Source: Galbibacter sp. BG1 (GTDB taxonomy: Bacteria; Bacteroidota; Bacteroidia; Flavobacteriales; Flavobacteriaceae). From it: a stretch of 64,000 bases of DNA. Below are positions 46,566 to 54,588 of the stretch, piece by piece. Both the position numbers and the translations under genes were made by a program. The first letter of the stretch is position 1. Each line of letters begins with the position of its first letter. Location: assembly GCF_013391805.1 (NCBI RefSeq), contig NZ_CP058364.1, positions 2,168,501 to 2,232,500 on the forward strand, read 5' to 3'. The notes under the pieces are model-generated. The model made no database searches. It saw only the letters and a program-made list of their open reading frames with translations, and was not told the origin of the DNA.

Positions 46566-46568
46566 TGA

Positions 46569-47044
46569 GACCCAAATTCCGAAAGCCGAAGGCGCATCGG
46601 AATATGTCGGTCGAACCAATCCCGACCATTAGCGTCGGGACCTAATTTTTCAACTGGAAGCGGACCCAAATTCCGAAAGCCGAAGGCGCATTGGAATATG
46701 TCGGTCGAACCAATCCCGACCTTTAGCGTCGGGATCTAATTTTTCAACTGGAAGCGGACCCAAATTCCGAAAGCCGAAGGCGCATTGGAATATGTCGGTC
46801 GAACCAATCCCGACCTTTAGCGTCGGGATCTAATTTTATAACTGGAAGCGGACCCAAATTCCGAAAGCCGAAGGCGCATTGGAATATGTCGGTCGAACCA
46901 ATCCCGACCATTAGCGTCGGGATCTAATTTTTCAACTGGAAGCGAACCCAAATTTCGAAAGAAGGCACATTGGAATATGTCGGTCGGACCTGCGCTGCTT
47001 GACGCGGGCAGGCAAGCTAATCCCGACCTTTAGCGTCGGGATTA
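46569..47044. repeat. Five-copy 94-bp tandem repeat
   Basis: Copies start at 46569, 46663, 46757, 46851 and 46945, exactly 94 bp apart. The first four are almost identical; the fifth is degenerate (a 5-base shortening early on and a 28-base insert). Each unit can form two hairpins: ATTCC...GGAAT around GCC-GAA-GGC, and TCCCGAC...GTCGGGA. There are no unique spacers and no open frame. Confidence 0.9.
46989..47018. repeat. GC-rich mini-palindrome inserted in the fifth 94-bp unit
   Basis: Compared with the other four units, about 28 extra bases interrupt the segment between TCGGTCG and AATCCCGACC. The insert is bounded by CCTGC (46989-46993) and GCAGG (47008-47012) and resembles the CCTGCC...GGCAGG element at 11628-11651. 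Confidence 0.6.
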
Positions 47045-47097
47045 AATCTAGTTTTCTTCCATATCGCCCCAATTAAAAAGGAAATTTTTGTATTGTT

Positions 47098-47135
47098 TTT
47101 TACAAGTCTGGGATTACCTAGTGGTGGTATCTTTG
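47098..47135 (+). promoter_or_regulatory. Promoter of RNA unit B
   Basis: TTTTACAAGT (47098-47107) and TATCTTTG (47128-47135), with the same 30-base offset as in unit A. Confidence 0.65.
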
Positions 47136-47139
47136 TAGT

Positions 47140-47356
47140 GTAAAATAAAGATAGATACGTTCTTTAAAAATAGTTTTCATAATAGATGTTTTTTTTTGAT
47201 TTGATTAGTAACAGAGCCGTACTCCTCCAAACCTAACCCCCAAACCGTACGGCTCTATTTTTAAAGACACAACATATTAAAGATTTGTTTGATTATTTTT
47301 TAAGTTGGTTAGTTTTGAAAAGCCGCATTTTTTCTTGAAATGCGGCTTTTTTATTT
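47140..47356 (+). ncRNA. Candidate small RNA, unit B (paralogue of unit A)
   Basis: The layout repeats unit A: leader (about 47159-47188), perfect 10-bp hairpin AGAGCCGTAC/GTACGGCTCT (47213-47222 with 47247-47256) whose loop holds CTCCTCC and ACCCCC, the 32-base identical block at 47284-47315, and a terminator with 13-bp stem (47318-47330/47338-47350) plus T run. The paired bases of the hairpin are kept while one position differs between A and B as G-T versus G-C, and loops diverge, which is what selection on an RNA structure would give. Function unknown. Confidence 0.62.
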
Positions 47357-47460
47357 GGAATATTGACAGTTTACTTCAATTAAAGGGATAGGGAGTACAT
47401 ATTTATATAAAACGTATATGAGGATATTGTAGCGGAAATATAACTAGAAGAAGCTATTTT

Positions 47461-48342
47461 TTAATCTTCAAGAACCGTTTTAAGCTCGTTTCTGTACTGG
47501 GATGGTGTTTTTCCAGTGAACTTTTTAAACGATTTGTTGAAATACGAAAAATTATTGAATCCACTCTCAAAACAAATCTCCGTAATTCCAATGGGTTTTT
47601 CCGCAAGTAATTTGGAAGCATGTACCAATCTATATTCATTTACAAAATGAGTAAAGGTCTTTCCCGTAATTTGCTTAAAGTACCTACAGAAGGATGGAAC
47701 GGTCATTCCAGAAATATTGGCTATTTCATCTAAGGTAATGGGCTGCTGAAAGTTTTTCTTTACATAATTAAATACAATATTTATCCTATCGTTATCTTGA
47801 ACATCTGCCTGCATGGAAAAACCTTCGGCATTTAAGATTTGGTATTCCTCAGAAAGTTGCAATTCATTAAGAATGGAGAGAAAGCCCAAAAGGCGTTCAA
47901 AACTGTTCATTTTTTCCAGTTCTTCAATTCTTTCCCCAATGCGATCCTTGGTTTTTCCAGTAAATGCCAATCCTCCTTTACACCTTTTAAACAATAATTT
48001 AATATTGTTCATTTCTGGCTTCGACATTAATTCGGCCCCTAAAAAATCGGGAAGCATTTGTATAACAACTTCATTTTCGTTTCCAGTAAACTCATCGGTA
48101 AAACCGCAATGTGGAAGGTTGGAGCCTATTAATATAAGGTCTCCATCGGTGTAATAGGAAATATGACTCCCAATTTGCCGTTTTCCAGCTCCCCCTTTTA
48201 CATAAACCAATTCAATTTCTGGATGGAAATGCCAATATGAAGTATTCTGATTTTGGTTTTCATCATACTTCATAAAAGAAAAAGAACTACCAAAAGTAGG
48301 GTTGATAACTTCTAATGCAGGTTTTTTAATACTCATAACCAA
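47461..48342 (-). CDS. AraC-family transcriptional regulator (cupin sensor)
   Basis: A 293-residue regulator with an N-terminal cupin-like part (SYWHFHPEIELVYVKGGAGK, LIGSNLPHCG) and an AraC C-terminal domain: ITLDEIANISGMTVPSFCRYF, GITEICFESGFNNFSYFNKS and FKKFTGKTPSQYR. The FNNFSYFN form is usual in regulators of carbohydrate genes in Bacteroidota. Its 3' end faces RNA unit B; its targets are not evident in this window. Confidence 0.9.
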   Translation of the reverse strand: MVMSIKKPALEVINPTFGSSFSFMKYDENQNQNTSYWHFHPEIELVYVKGGAGKRQIGSHISYYTDGDLILIGSNLPHCGFTDEFTGNENEVVIQMLPDFLGAELMSKPEMNNIKLLFKRCKGGLAFTGKTKDRIGERIEELEKMNSFERLLGFLSILNELQLSEEYQILNAEGFSMQADVQDNDRINIVFNYVKKNFQQPITLDEIANISGMTVPSFCRYFKQITGKTFTHFVNEYRLVHASKLLAEKPIGITEICFESGFNNFSYFNKSFKKFTGKTPSQYRNELKTVLED

Positions 48343-48505
48343 ATAATTAAAACATTAAAGATAGTATCTCTTTAAAGGGCAAATATATGAAAAATTAACG
48401 TAAAAGTGTTCTATTTTAACCTTTACATTTTCTTAACATTGCTTCTGTGTTAAAATAGTGCATAAACTGGAGAATTGTGCAGTAGTGTAGACCCTATTGC
48501 CCACC

Positions 48506-48513
48506 TATCTTTG
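48506..48513 (+). promoter_or_regulatory. -7 box of the secreted-protein promoter
   Basis: TATCTTTG matches TAnnTTTG exactly, 43 bases before the ATG at 48557. The context CTATCTTTGTA resembles the unit B promoter. Confidence 0.55.
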
Positions 48514-48556
48514 TAACGTAGTTAAAATGAATGTATAACTCTTAAAATTGCAAAAG

Positions 48557-49153
48557 ATGAAAAACACATTAAGAAACAGTATGCTAGTTGTAGTATTGAG
48601 TATTGCAACTTTAGCGATGGCCAGAGCAAACGATTTTTACTTATCTGTAAAAAGCGGTGACAACAGAACTGTAGATTTATTCGTAGAGCAATCGAATCAC
48701 CCAATGAGCATTTCATTTGAAGATGCAAGAGGGGAGATTTTATATAATTATGATTATAAAAAATTACCATCCAGTGCAAAGCGCTATAAGTTTGATAATT
48801 TACCTAACGGAACTTACTTCTTTGTTTTAGAAGACGATATTAAAATTGAAAGAGTACCAGTTGTTTTTACAAATACTAAGACTATTGTTGAAAGAGAGAA
48901 AGGTGAAATTGTTTACAAGCCTTACTTTAGAAAAGACAATAATGTAATTAGTGTTAACATTCTTACTATCGATCAATCTCCTGTGTCGATTAAAGTATAC
49001 AACGAAAGAACAAACGCTCTTGTACACGAAGAAGTATTAAAAACGGGAAAAAGTGTTGGAAAAAGATTTGACTTCTCAACTATAGGAGCTGGTTCTTATA
49101 GATTTGAAGTAGTGCACAACGGAAGCACATTTTACAAAACAGTTAGCTTGTAA
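48557..49153 (+). CDS. Secreted beta-rich protein of unknown function
   Basis: The 198-residue protein has a signal peptide ending ATLAMARAND and two similar beta-sandwich-like halves, each containing a strand pattern of the kind found in T9SS-associated or DUF3244-like domains (LPNGTYFFVLEDDI in the first, IGAGSYRFEVVHNG in the second). These G-x-Y-x-F/V strands resemble the end of a T9SS sorting domain but the PNP start motif is missing. I do not recognise a named family. The ATG at 48557 is chosen over the TTG at 48548. Own promoter and terminator make it a single-gene unit. Confidence 0.75.
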   Translation: MKNTLRNSMLVVVLSIATLAMARANDFYLSVKSGDNRTVDLFVEQSNHPMSISFEDARGEILYNYDYKKLPSSAKRYKFDNLPNGTYFFVLEDDIKIERVPVVFTNTKTIVEREKGEIVYKPYFRKDNNVISVNILTIDQSPVSIKVYNERTNALVHEEVLKTGKSVGKRFDFSTIGAGSYRFEVVHNGSTFYKTVSL

Positions 49154-49180
49154 TCTTACAATTAGATTTTGAAGTTGGAA

Positions 49181-49211
49181 AAGGGAGTTTGTTAGCACTC
49201 CCTTTTTTTTT
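49181..49211 (+). terminator. Terminator after the secreted protein gene
   Basis: Stem AAGGGAGT (49181-49188) / ACTCCCTT (49197-49204) followed by a T run. Confidence 0.85.
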
Positions 49212-49277
49212 GTGCTTAATTTTATCACTTCTTTACTAAGGCAATAGGCACCAATAAAATTTAATGTCTTTCTATTT

Positions 49278-49628
49278 CTACAAATACCAATACGCCCAGA
49301 ACATTAAACCGAATTGTAAGGGGATCCTGGCAATTAAAACCCATCTCGGGGCCACTTTTTCAAATTTCTTGTCTTTCAACATATAAATATGTACAGGGAT
49401 AAAGGCGATTAGCATCAGTATAATTCCCCACAAGCCAATTTCTTTAAAAGTGGTGAATAAAAGCAACCCGAAAACTATTTCCGCAATTCCGCTTAAATAC
49501 ACCAGACTTCTCTGGTAAGGAATATACGATGGCATAATAGATACGTACATTTTCGGTTTTACAAAATGTAAAAGTCCGGCTACAATGTATAAAATGGCCA
49601 TGAAGTAATAGTGCCAACTATGCTGCAT
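49278..49628 (-). CDS. DoxX-like small membrane protein
   Basis: A 116-residue protein with four hydrophobic segments and the DoxX-like pattern YIVAGLLHFVKP ... YLSGIAEIVFGLLL ... IPVHIYML. DoxX-family proteins are small quinone- or redox-linked membrane subunits in some systems, but most are uncharacterised. Its start overlaps the 3' end of the DUF885 gene by 11 bases, so the two are translated from one message. Confidence 0.75.
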   Translation of the reverse strand: MQHSWHYYFMAILYIVAGLLHFVKPKMYVSIMPSYIPYQRSLVYLSGIAEIVFGLLLFTTFKEIGLWGIILMLIAFIPVHIYMLKDKKFEKVAPRWVLIARIPLQFGLMFWAYWYL

Positions 49629-51405
49629 TTTTAGAGGTTTTAATCCAATTATTTATTTTTGCTTCCAACAATTTTAAAGGAATACATCCAGATTCCAAGA
49701 CTTTATTGTGAAAAGTTTTAATATCAAATTTATCACCAAGCTCTTTTTGGGCTTTGTTTCGTAATTGTATAATTTTCAATTGGCCAATTTTATAGGAAAG
49801 CGCTTGTCCTGGCCATGCCATATAGCGTTCTATTTCGGCAATAATACTTTCTTCTGATTCTGCTTCGTGATCTAAGGAGTATTGAATGGCCTCTTCACGG
49901 GTCCAGCCTTTGGTATGAATGCCGGTATCTACCACCAATCTAATGGCACGGTGCATCTCGGCACTTAGCATTCCGAAATATTGATACGGGTCGTCGTATA
50001 GTCCGAGTTCTTTCCCCAGGGATTCCGAATAAAGCGCCCACCCTTCACCATAAGCACTATACCATAGAGTTTTTCTGAAATCTGGTAAACTCTCATTTTC
50101 CTGCTGAAGCGAAATTTGATAATGATGACCGGGAATGGCCTCATGCAAAAACAAGTCTTCATCAGAATACACATTGTATTTTTTCACATCGGGGATAGGC
50201 ACATAAAAAATGCCGGGACGGGTACCGTCTAAAGAACCGGGATTGTACTCTGCACTGGCGGAAGCTTCGCGAAATGCTTCCGTTCTCCGTACTTCAAATT
50301 CTGTTTTTGGAGTAAGATCGAACAATTTGCTCAGTTGAGGTTTCATTTTTTCATGAATGGCGTTGAAGTTTTCAATTACTTCTTCAGGTTTGTCAAACGG
50401 CATTAATTCTTTAGAAGTTCTTACTGCGTTGAAAAACTGTTTTAATTCCCCTTTAAATCGGACTTTGGTCATTACTTTTTTCATTTCCTTCTCAAGCCTT
50501 TTTACTTCGCTTAGACCAAGTCGGTGTATGGAGTCTGCTTCCAAGGAAGTAGTGGTGTACACCTGTATTTGGTGTCCGTAGTAAGCATTTCCCCTTGGGA
50601 TGGCTTTAATCCCCGACGTTTCCCTAGAAGCTGGTAAATAAGTATCGGTAAAAAAGTCTTCCAGTTTTTTATAGGTAGGAATTATTTTTTGAGCCACCAT
50701 GCTTTCATAGGCTTTGGCAAGCGAATCTTTTTCTGTTTGACTAAAGGAATCCGGAAAGTTTTTTGCAGGGGTATAAAACAAATGCTCGGTTGGTTCTCCA
50801 CTGGAAAAACTTGCCATTTGCGGAATCACTTTTTGGGTAAGGCTTTTTGGTAAAACATAACCAATTTCAATTCCTTTCTTCATATTAACAATAGCAGTAT
50901 CGCACCAAACTACATAATCGTCTAGCCTTTTTAGCCAGTTTTTGTAATCTTCCACGGTCTTAAAAGGTTGTGCAGAAGTACCACCGGCCAATTGACCAAT
51001 AGTTTGTGGCATGGATGAAAATTGGTTAATGGGCATAAGTTCTGTTGGATATTGCAACGCATTTAAACTCGTCTCGCATTCCCAAAGAAGTATATCGTAA
51101 CTCATTTGTTGTTCCTTGCTTAAAGAATCTTTTTCATATTCTTTTAGTTTGGAAACATATTTAGTGTAAAAATCGGTTTGCTGTTGTTTAAAAGAGACCG
51201 TCAAGTCGTTTGGCAAATAATCGTTATAACGATTGTCTCCTGCATAGGTAGCGCTAAGCGGATAGAGTTTTAAACTTTCATTGTAGTACGTTTGAAACAC
51301 ACTATCGATGGGAGTTTTCATAACTACTTTTTCTTCTTCTTTCGGGTCGTTTTTGCACGCAACGAAAGCAGCGAAAGCAGCCAGAAGTAATATTATTTTT
51401 TTCAT
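49618..51405 (-). CDS. DUF885-family lipoprotein, probable zinc peptidase
   Basis: The 595-residue protein has a lipoprotein signal (AAFVACKND) and the DUF885 features, including FLHEAIPGHHYQ, a HExxxGH-type metal site, WYSAYGEGWALYSE and RYMAWPGQALSYKIG near the C-terminus. The family is widely predicted to be metallopeptidases of the periplasm. The ATG at 51405 starts right at the signal; an in-frame start 9 codons upstream would add a non-hydrophobic leader. Confidence 0.85.
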   Translation of the reverse strand: MKKIILLLAAFAAFVACKNDPKEEEKVVMKTPIDSVFQTYYNESLKLYPLSATYAGDNRYNDYLPNDLTVSFKQQQTDFYTKYVSKLKEYEKDSLSKEQQMSYDILLWECETSLNALQYPTELMPINQFSSMPQTIGQLAGGTSAQPFKTVEDYKNWLKRLDDYVVWCDTAIVNMKKGIEIGYVLPKSLTQKVIPQMASFSSGEPTEHLFYTPAKNFPDSFSQTEKDSLAKAYESMVAQKIIPTYKKLEDFFTDTYLPASRETSGIKAIPRGNAYYGHQIQVYTTTSLEADSIHRLGLSEVKRLEKEMKKVMTKVRFKGELKQFFNAVRTSKELMPFDKPEEVIENFNAIHEKMKPQLSKLFDLTPKTEFEVRRTEAFREASASAEYNPGSLDGTRPGIFYVPIPDVKKYNVYSDEDLFLHEAIPGHHYQISLQQENESLPDFRKTLWYSAYGEGWALYSESLGKELGLYDDPYQYFGMLSAEMHRAIRLVVDTGIHTKGWTREEAIQYSLDHEAESEESIIAEIERYMAWPGQALSYKIGQLKIIQLRNKAQKELGDKFDIKTFHNKVLESGCIPLKLLEAKINNWIKTSKNAA

Positions 51406-51453
51406 GTTGATTGAATTAGTTGTTAAGTGCAATTAGTATAAGCGATTAGTTGT

Positions 51454-51849
51454 TTACTTAATATACTCTACCCTACGGAAGCGAACTGCTTCCCAGTCGG
51501 GATTAATCTTAATATTCTTCACTTTCTCATACCGATGTTTTGCCAGAGGTTCCCAAGTGTATTCATCGGTAATATCGGTAATTAATTTTTCTGATTTTTT
51601 ACGTGGATGTGCCACCCAGAGTACTACATCGTCTTTTAATTTTGGATGCAAGGAATGAAACTGATCCTCTAATTCCTTTACGGTAGAAACAAAAAGCAGG
51701 GCAAACTCCATTTTGTTTACCTGTATAAGCGATTGATAAATATCGATATCGACCAAAGCCTCCAATTCCTCCGCAAAACCCTCGGGTTCATTAAGGATTA
51801 AAATTTCTTTTTGGTGCTCTAATTTTAATTTTTCGAATAAAGTTTTCAT
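51454..51849 (-). CDS. Small conserved protein of unknown function
   Basis: A 131-residue soluble protein (MKTLFEKLKLEHQKEILILN). A helix-rich start is followed by an alternating strand/helix pattern with VVLWVAHPRKKSEKL and a basic C-terminus ending WEAVRFRRVEYIK. It looks like the DUF3052-type proteins that I associate with this size and motif, but I cannot assign it. Same strand as the DUF885 gene, about 50 bp upstream of it, so possibly co-transcribed. Confidence 0.65.
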   Translation of the reverse strand: MKTLFEKLKLEHQKEILILNEPEGFAEELEALVDIDIYQSLIQVNKMEFALLFVSTVKELEDQFHSLHPKLKDDVVLWVAHPRKKSEKLITDITDEYTWEPLAKHRYEKVKNIKINPDWEAVRFRRVEYIK

Positions 51850-52075
51850 TCGTTTCAGTATAAATTTGTTTTCAAGGCCTAACGCCAGGCATTATTGGTT
51901 CGTAAGTGTTTTAAACAGGTATAGATGGCTATTACAAGTTATAAAAAAATATTGGATCCGCTTTCATCTTGAATATGAAAGTATCTGAATGTAAATGGAG
52001 AAGCTATTCCTTCAAAACATTTAAAATCAGCAACCTGTAAAAGAGCAACAAAAATTGTGAATATCTATTTCGAAA

Positions 52076-52111
52076 TTGACAACTGAGATCTTTTGTCAAC
52101 GGTTATATTTG
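52076..52111 (+). promoter_or_regulatory. Promoter with dyad operator upstream of DUF4494 gene
   Basis: TATATTTG (52104-52111) is an exact TAnnTTTG box 22 bases before the ATG. A perfect 7-bp inverted repeat TTGACAA (52076-52082) / TTGTCAA (52093-52099) with 10-base spacer ends 4 bases before it, in the -33 region, suggesting a repressor or activator site. Confidence 0.6.
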
Positions 52112-52133
52112 GCTCCCTTAAAAAAAGATAATT

Positions 52134-52670
52134 ATGAGTGCAACGTGGTACGAATGCAAAGTAAAGTATAGAAAAGTAGTGGAAACAGGCGCACAAAAAG
52201 TGGTTACTGAACCTTATTTAGTGGATGCCGTTTCTTATACAGAAGCAGAGTCGAGAATAAACGAAGAGATGTCGGCTTACATAAGTGAAGAGTTTAAAAT
52301 AACCAATATCAAGGTAGCCAATTACGCAGAGATTCATCCGTTTGAAAATTCTGATCGCTGGTTTAAATCGAAAGTAGCTTTGGTCGCTTACGATGAAGAA
52401 AGTGGCAAGGAGCGGAAAACAAATATGTATCTTTTGGTGCAGGCCAACGATGTTAAAGAAGCTTACGATAACACGGTAAGTGTTATGAAGGATACCATGG
52501 GAGATTATACCATCCCAACGATTACCGAATCTCCTATTATGGATGTGTTCCCTTATTTCTCTGGTGATGAAGAGGAATTGGAAAACGTGGAAAAATTCAA
52601 TAAAATAAAAGAATCCACTCTCGAAGATTTAGAGGCTGAAGAAAAAGAGTTCTCCGAGGAAACGATTTAA
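52134..52670 (+). CDS. DUF4494 domain-containing protein
   Basis: A 178-residue acidic cytoplasmic protein; ATWYECKVKYRKV at the N-terminus, YTEAESRINEEM and WFKSKVALVAYDE match what I know of DUF4494, a family almost restricted to Bacteroidota with unknown role. The last 30 residues are Glu-rich. It is a single-gene unit with its own promoter and a possible operator, so it seems to be specifically regulated. Confidence 0.8.
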   Translation: MSATWYECKVKYRKVVETGAQKVVTEPYLVDAVSYTEAESRINEEMSAYISEEFKITNIKVANYAEIHPFENSDRWFKSKVALVAYDEESGKERKTNMYLLVQANDVKEAYDNTVSVMKDTMGDYTIPTITESPIMDVFPYFSGDEEELENVEKFNKIKESTLEDLEAEEKEFSEETI

Positions 52671-52692
52671 TGAATTTGTTAAACATCAGCGG

Positions 52693-52803
52693 TTAATAAA
52701 AAAACTCCTGATGTTTACCTTGCTTTTTATGGATTTTACCATTCTTCATTACAAAAACAACTTCCTCCAATTTTTCTATAGCAGTTAAGGGATTTTTATT
52801 TGG
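52693..52803 (-). pseudogene. C-terminal remnant of an amidohydrolase gene
   Basis: On the minus strand, in a frame different from that of the dinB fragment, bases 52803-52693 read NKNPLTAIEKLEEVVFVMKNGKIHK and about 11 more residues to a stop. NPL-x-x-IE-x-L-x-x-V-x-FVMK-x-GKI is the typical end of imidazolonepropionase-type amidohydrolases. Nothing else of the enzyme is present. Confidence 0.6.
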
Positions 52804-52937
52804 TGAGCGTTCATACAGCGGGAAAATAATTCCTTGGTACGGTAAGGTAAAATGCTGGAGTGTGCTAAAATTTCATCTGCAATTTTCTGATTGAAATAAT
52901 GATGGTATTCAAAAATGTCCTTAAAGAAGTCTTTCAT
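52785..52937 (-). pseudogene. N-terminal remnant of a DinB-like gene
   Basis: From the ATG at 52937 the frame reads MKDFFKDIFEYHHYFNQKIA and ends RCMNAHQIKIP with a TAA at 52785, 50 residues in all. The start and the NAHQI motif resemble flavobacterial DinB-like four-helix proteins of about 150 residues. The frame then runs into the amidohydrolase tail, so a deletion has joined the beginning of one gene to the end of the other. Confidence 0.6.
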
Positions 52938-53066
52938 TTTCAATAAAATAATAAAGGTACTTGCAATTAAAGTTACGATTTTGATGACAAACCCGTTAAA
53001 TTATTGATGCTGAGGACACTGACATTATTTTTTACCGGATAAGGTTTAAAAAAAGTATGTCAAAAC

Positions 53067-53675
53067 CTAGGCATTACTGTAAGAAGGACCCGCGTCCCTT
53101 CCAGATGGGTGATTTGCTTTGAGGTTTTTGGAGGCTTTCAAAGCAGTTTCAGAAATACGTTTACAACGTGTAGTTTCTTTTTTAGCCGATTTAATCCATT
53201 CCAAAATATTGCGCTTAGAAGATTTTGGGAAACGGTTGAAAAAATAGTACGCCTGTGGCTGCGAATTTAAAGCGGCCTCAAGGTCGTATGGAATTATAAG
53301 TTGCTCCACTTCATCCAGAAAGTTCCAGGAGCCATTTTCTTTGGCAATTTTAACTTTAGCTATGCCAGGTGGCATCATTTTTCCAGAAGCTGTAAGTTTC
53401 TTAACCCTTCTTTTGTTTACTCCAGACCAGTTACTTTCAGAAGCCTTGGGGGAAATACGTCTCATGGTACGTTGCACATCCAGTTTTTTGGGCATGCTAT
53501 CTACCCAGCCAAAACAAATTAGCTCATCTACAATGTCATTATAAGATAAATAAGGAAAGTTAGACTGTTTCTTATAGGTAATCAGCCAAAAGCTGTCTTT
53601 CAAATCGTGGTTTGCGGTGAGCCAATCCCTTAATTCTTTGGCAGATCGAACTTCGATTGATTTTTCTGGCCTCAT
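53067..53675 (-). CDS. YdeI/OmpD-associated family protein
   Basis: The 202-residue protein has IEVRSAKELRDWLTANH, SFWLITYKKQ and ICFGWVDSMPKKLD, matching the YdeI family start, then a central part (RRVKKLTASGKMMPPGIAKV) and a helical OmdA-type tail (FNRFPKSSKRNILEWIKSAK). The role is unclear; relatives are described as bacteriocin-protection or OmpD-associated proteins. It begins 5 bp after the DUF6503-like gene stop, so the two are co-transcribed. Confidence 0.85.
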   Translation of the reverse strand: MRPEKSIEVRSAKELRDWLTANHDLKDSFWLITYKKQSNFPYLSYNDIVDELICFGWVDSMPKKLDVQRTMRRISPKASESNWSGVNKRRVKKLTASGKMMPPGIAKVKIAKENGSWNFLDEVEQLIIPYDLEAALNSQPQAYYFFNRFPKSSKRNILEWIKSAKKETTRCKRISETALKASKNLKANHPSGRDAGPSYSNA

Positions 53676-53680
53676 TGTTT

Positions 53681-54475
53681 TTAGTCCATGGTTATTGGTT
53701 TGCTATCTTCGGGAGCCTTAAAGAAATTGCTGGTTTTGTGTACAAACTTAATATTGCTCAAAGTTCCTTTCCCTATGGTGTCTCCAAGTCCGGTTTGCTG
53801 TGTCCAGTTATGAAATGTCCATTGGGTAGCAATCGGGATATTTTGTTCCTTTTCATATTTGTGATATGCTATGGCATGCGGATTTGCTTCTGCTTTTTCC
53901 AAACTTTTTCCAAAAGTTACAATATACCCTGCAGCTTCCATTAATCCTGTGTTTTTATCTGCGTAGAGCACGTACCAGTCGTCTGGAGCATCCCCTGTGT
54001 TTTTAGCGAAGGTAAGTTTTGCAGTATCGAAAGGTATACTGTCCAATTCATGATCTTTAAGTTGTTCTATTTGCGCTCCAGGATCGTTTAATTTATAGGG
54101 TAGGGCAAAGAAATAGGCCCAAGTGAACATATCGAATCGAGCGCCTTTCTCATCGGTACTTGCTGGAGAAAGCAATACGTTTTTTCCGTCGTAGAATAGG
54201 GTAGTGCCATCTTTTTTGTCTATTCTTATTTCACTGGAATTGGTATTCATGGTAAGTGTCCCTGCCAAACGTGGTTTTCCTCCAAATTCGATATCGATAT
54301 CGAACTGAATATAGTTTTTAGACAAAAACGCCTTTTTATTATGGGCTTTCTCAACACTTTCTACAAAGGGCGAAGTAGATTTGGTAGCGTCTTTGGTGGC
54401 CGCTTTTTCTTCTTTGTTTTTGCAAGCCGTTAAAATAATGGTGCTTAAAAAAAGTAATTTTATGATAGTGCGCAT
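53681..54475 (-). CDS. DUF6503-like lipoprotein of unknown function
   Basis: A 264-residue protein with a lipoprotein signal (LSTIILTACKNKEEK). The body is beta-rich: FDIDIEFGGKPRLAGTLTM, MFTWAYFFALPYKLND and a C-terminal strand set ending SNIKFVHKTSNFF. I associate this pattern with the outer-membrane-lipoprotein-like DUF6503 of Bacteroidota, with moderate certainty. Preceded upstream by the htpG terminator, so it has its own promoter. Confidence 0.65.
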   Translation of the reverse strand: MRTIIKLLFLSTIILTACKNKEEKAATKDATKSTSPFVESVEKAHNKKAFLSKNYIQFDIDIEFGGKPRLAGTLTMNTNSSEIRIDKKDGTTLFYDGKNVLLSPASTDEKGARFDMFTWAYFFALPYKLNDPGAQIEQLKDHELDSIPFDTAKLTFAKNTGDAPDDWYVLYADKNTGLMEAAGYIVTFGKSLEKAEANPHAIAYHKYEKEQNIPIATQWTFHNWTQQTGLGDTIGKGTLSNIKFVHKTSNFFKAPEDSKPITMD

Positions 54476-54520
54476 ATTTAGAATTTTATTAGTGAGACGA
54501 AATAGGTTTTAAAAGATAAC

Positions 54521-54564
54521 AAAAAAATAAGACTGCCCGAACAATTTTAAATTCAGGCAGTCTT
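54521..54564 (-). terminator. Terminator of htpG (leftward)
   Basis: Perfect 9-bp stem AAGACTGCC (54529-54537) / GGCAGTCTT (54556-54564), with a T run on the minus strand at 54527-54521. Confidence 0.85.
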
Positions 54565-54588
54565 AAGATTATTAATTTAGACAGCAAC

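Noticed and set aside
46569..47044. CRISPR array
   Set aside because: The 94-bp units are contiguous, with no unique spacers between them, and no cas genes are nearby.
47454..47639. 61-residue minus-strand frame
   Set aside because: Alternative-frame shadow of the AraC gene at 47461-48342.
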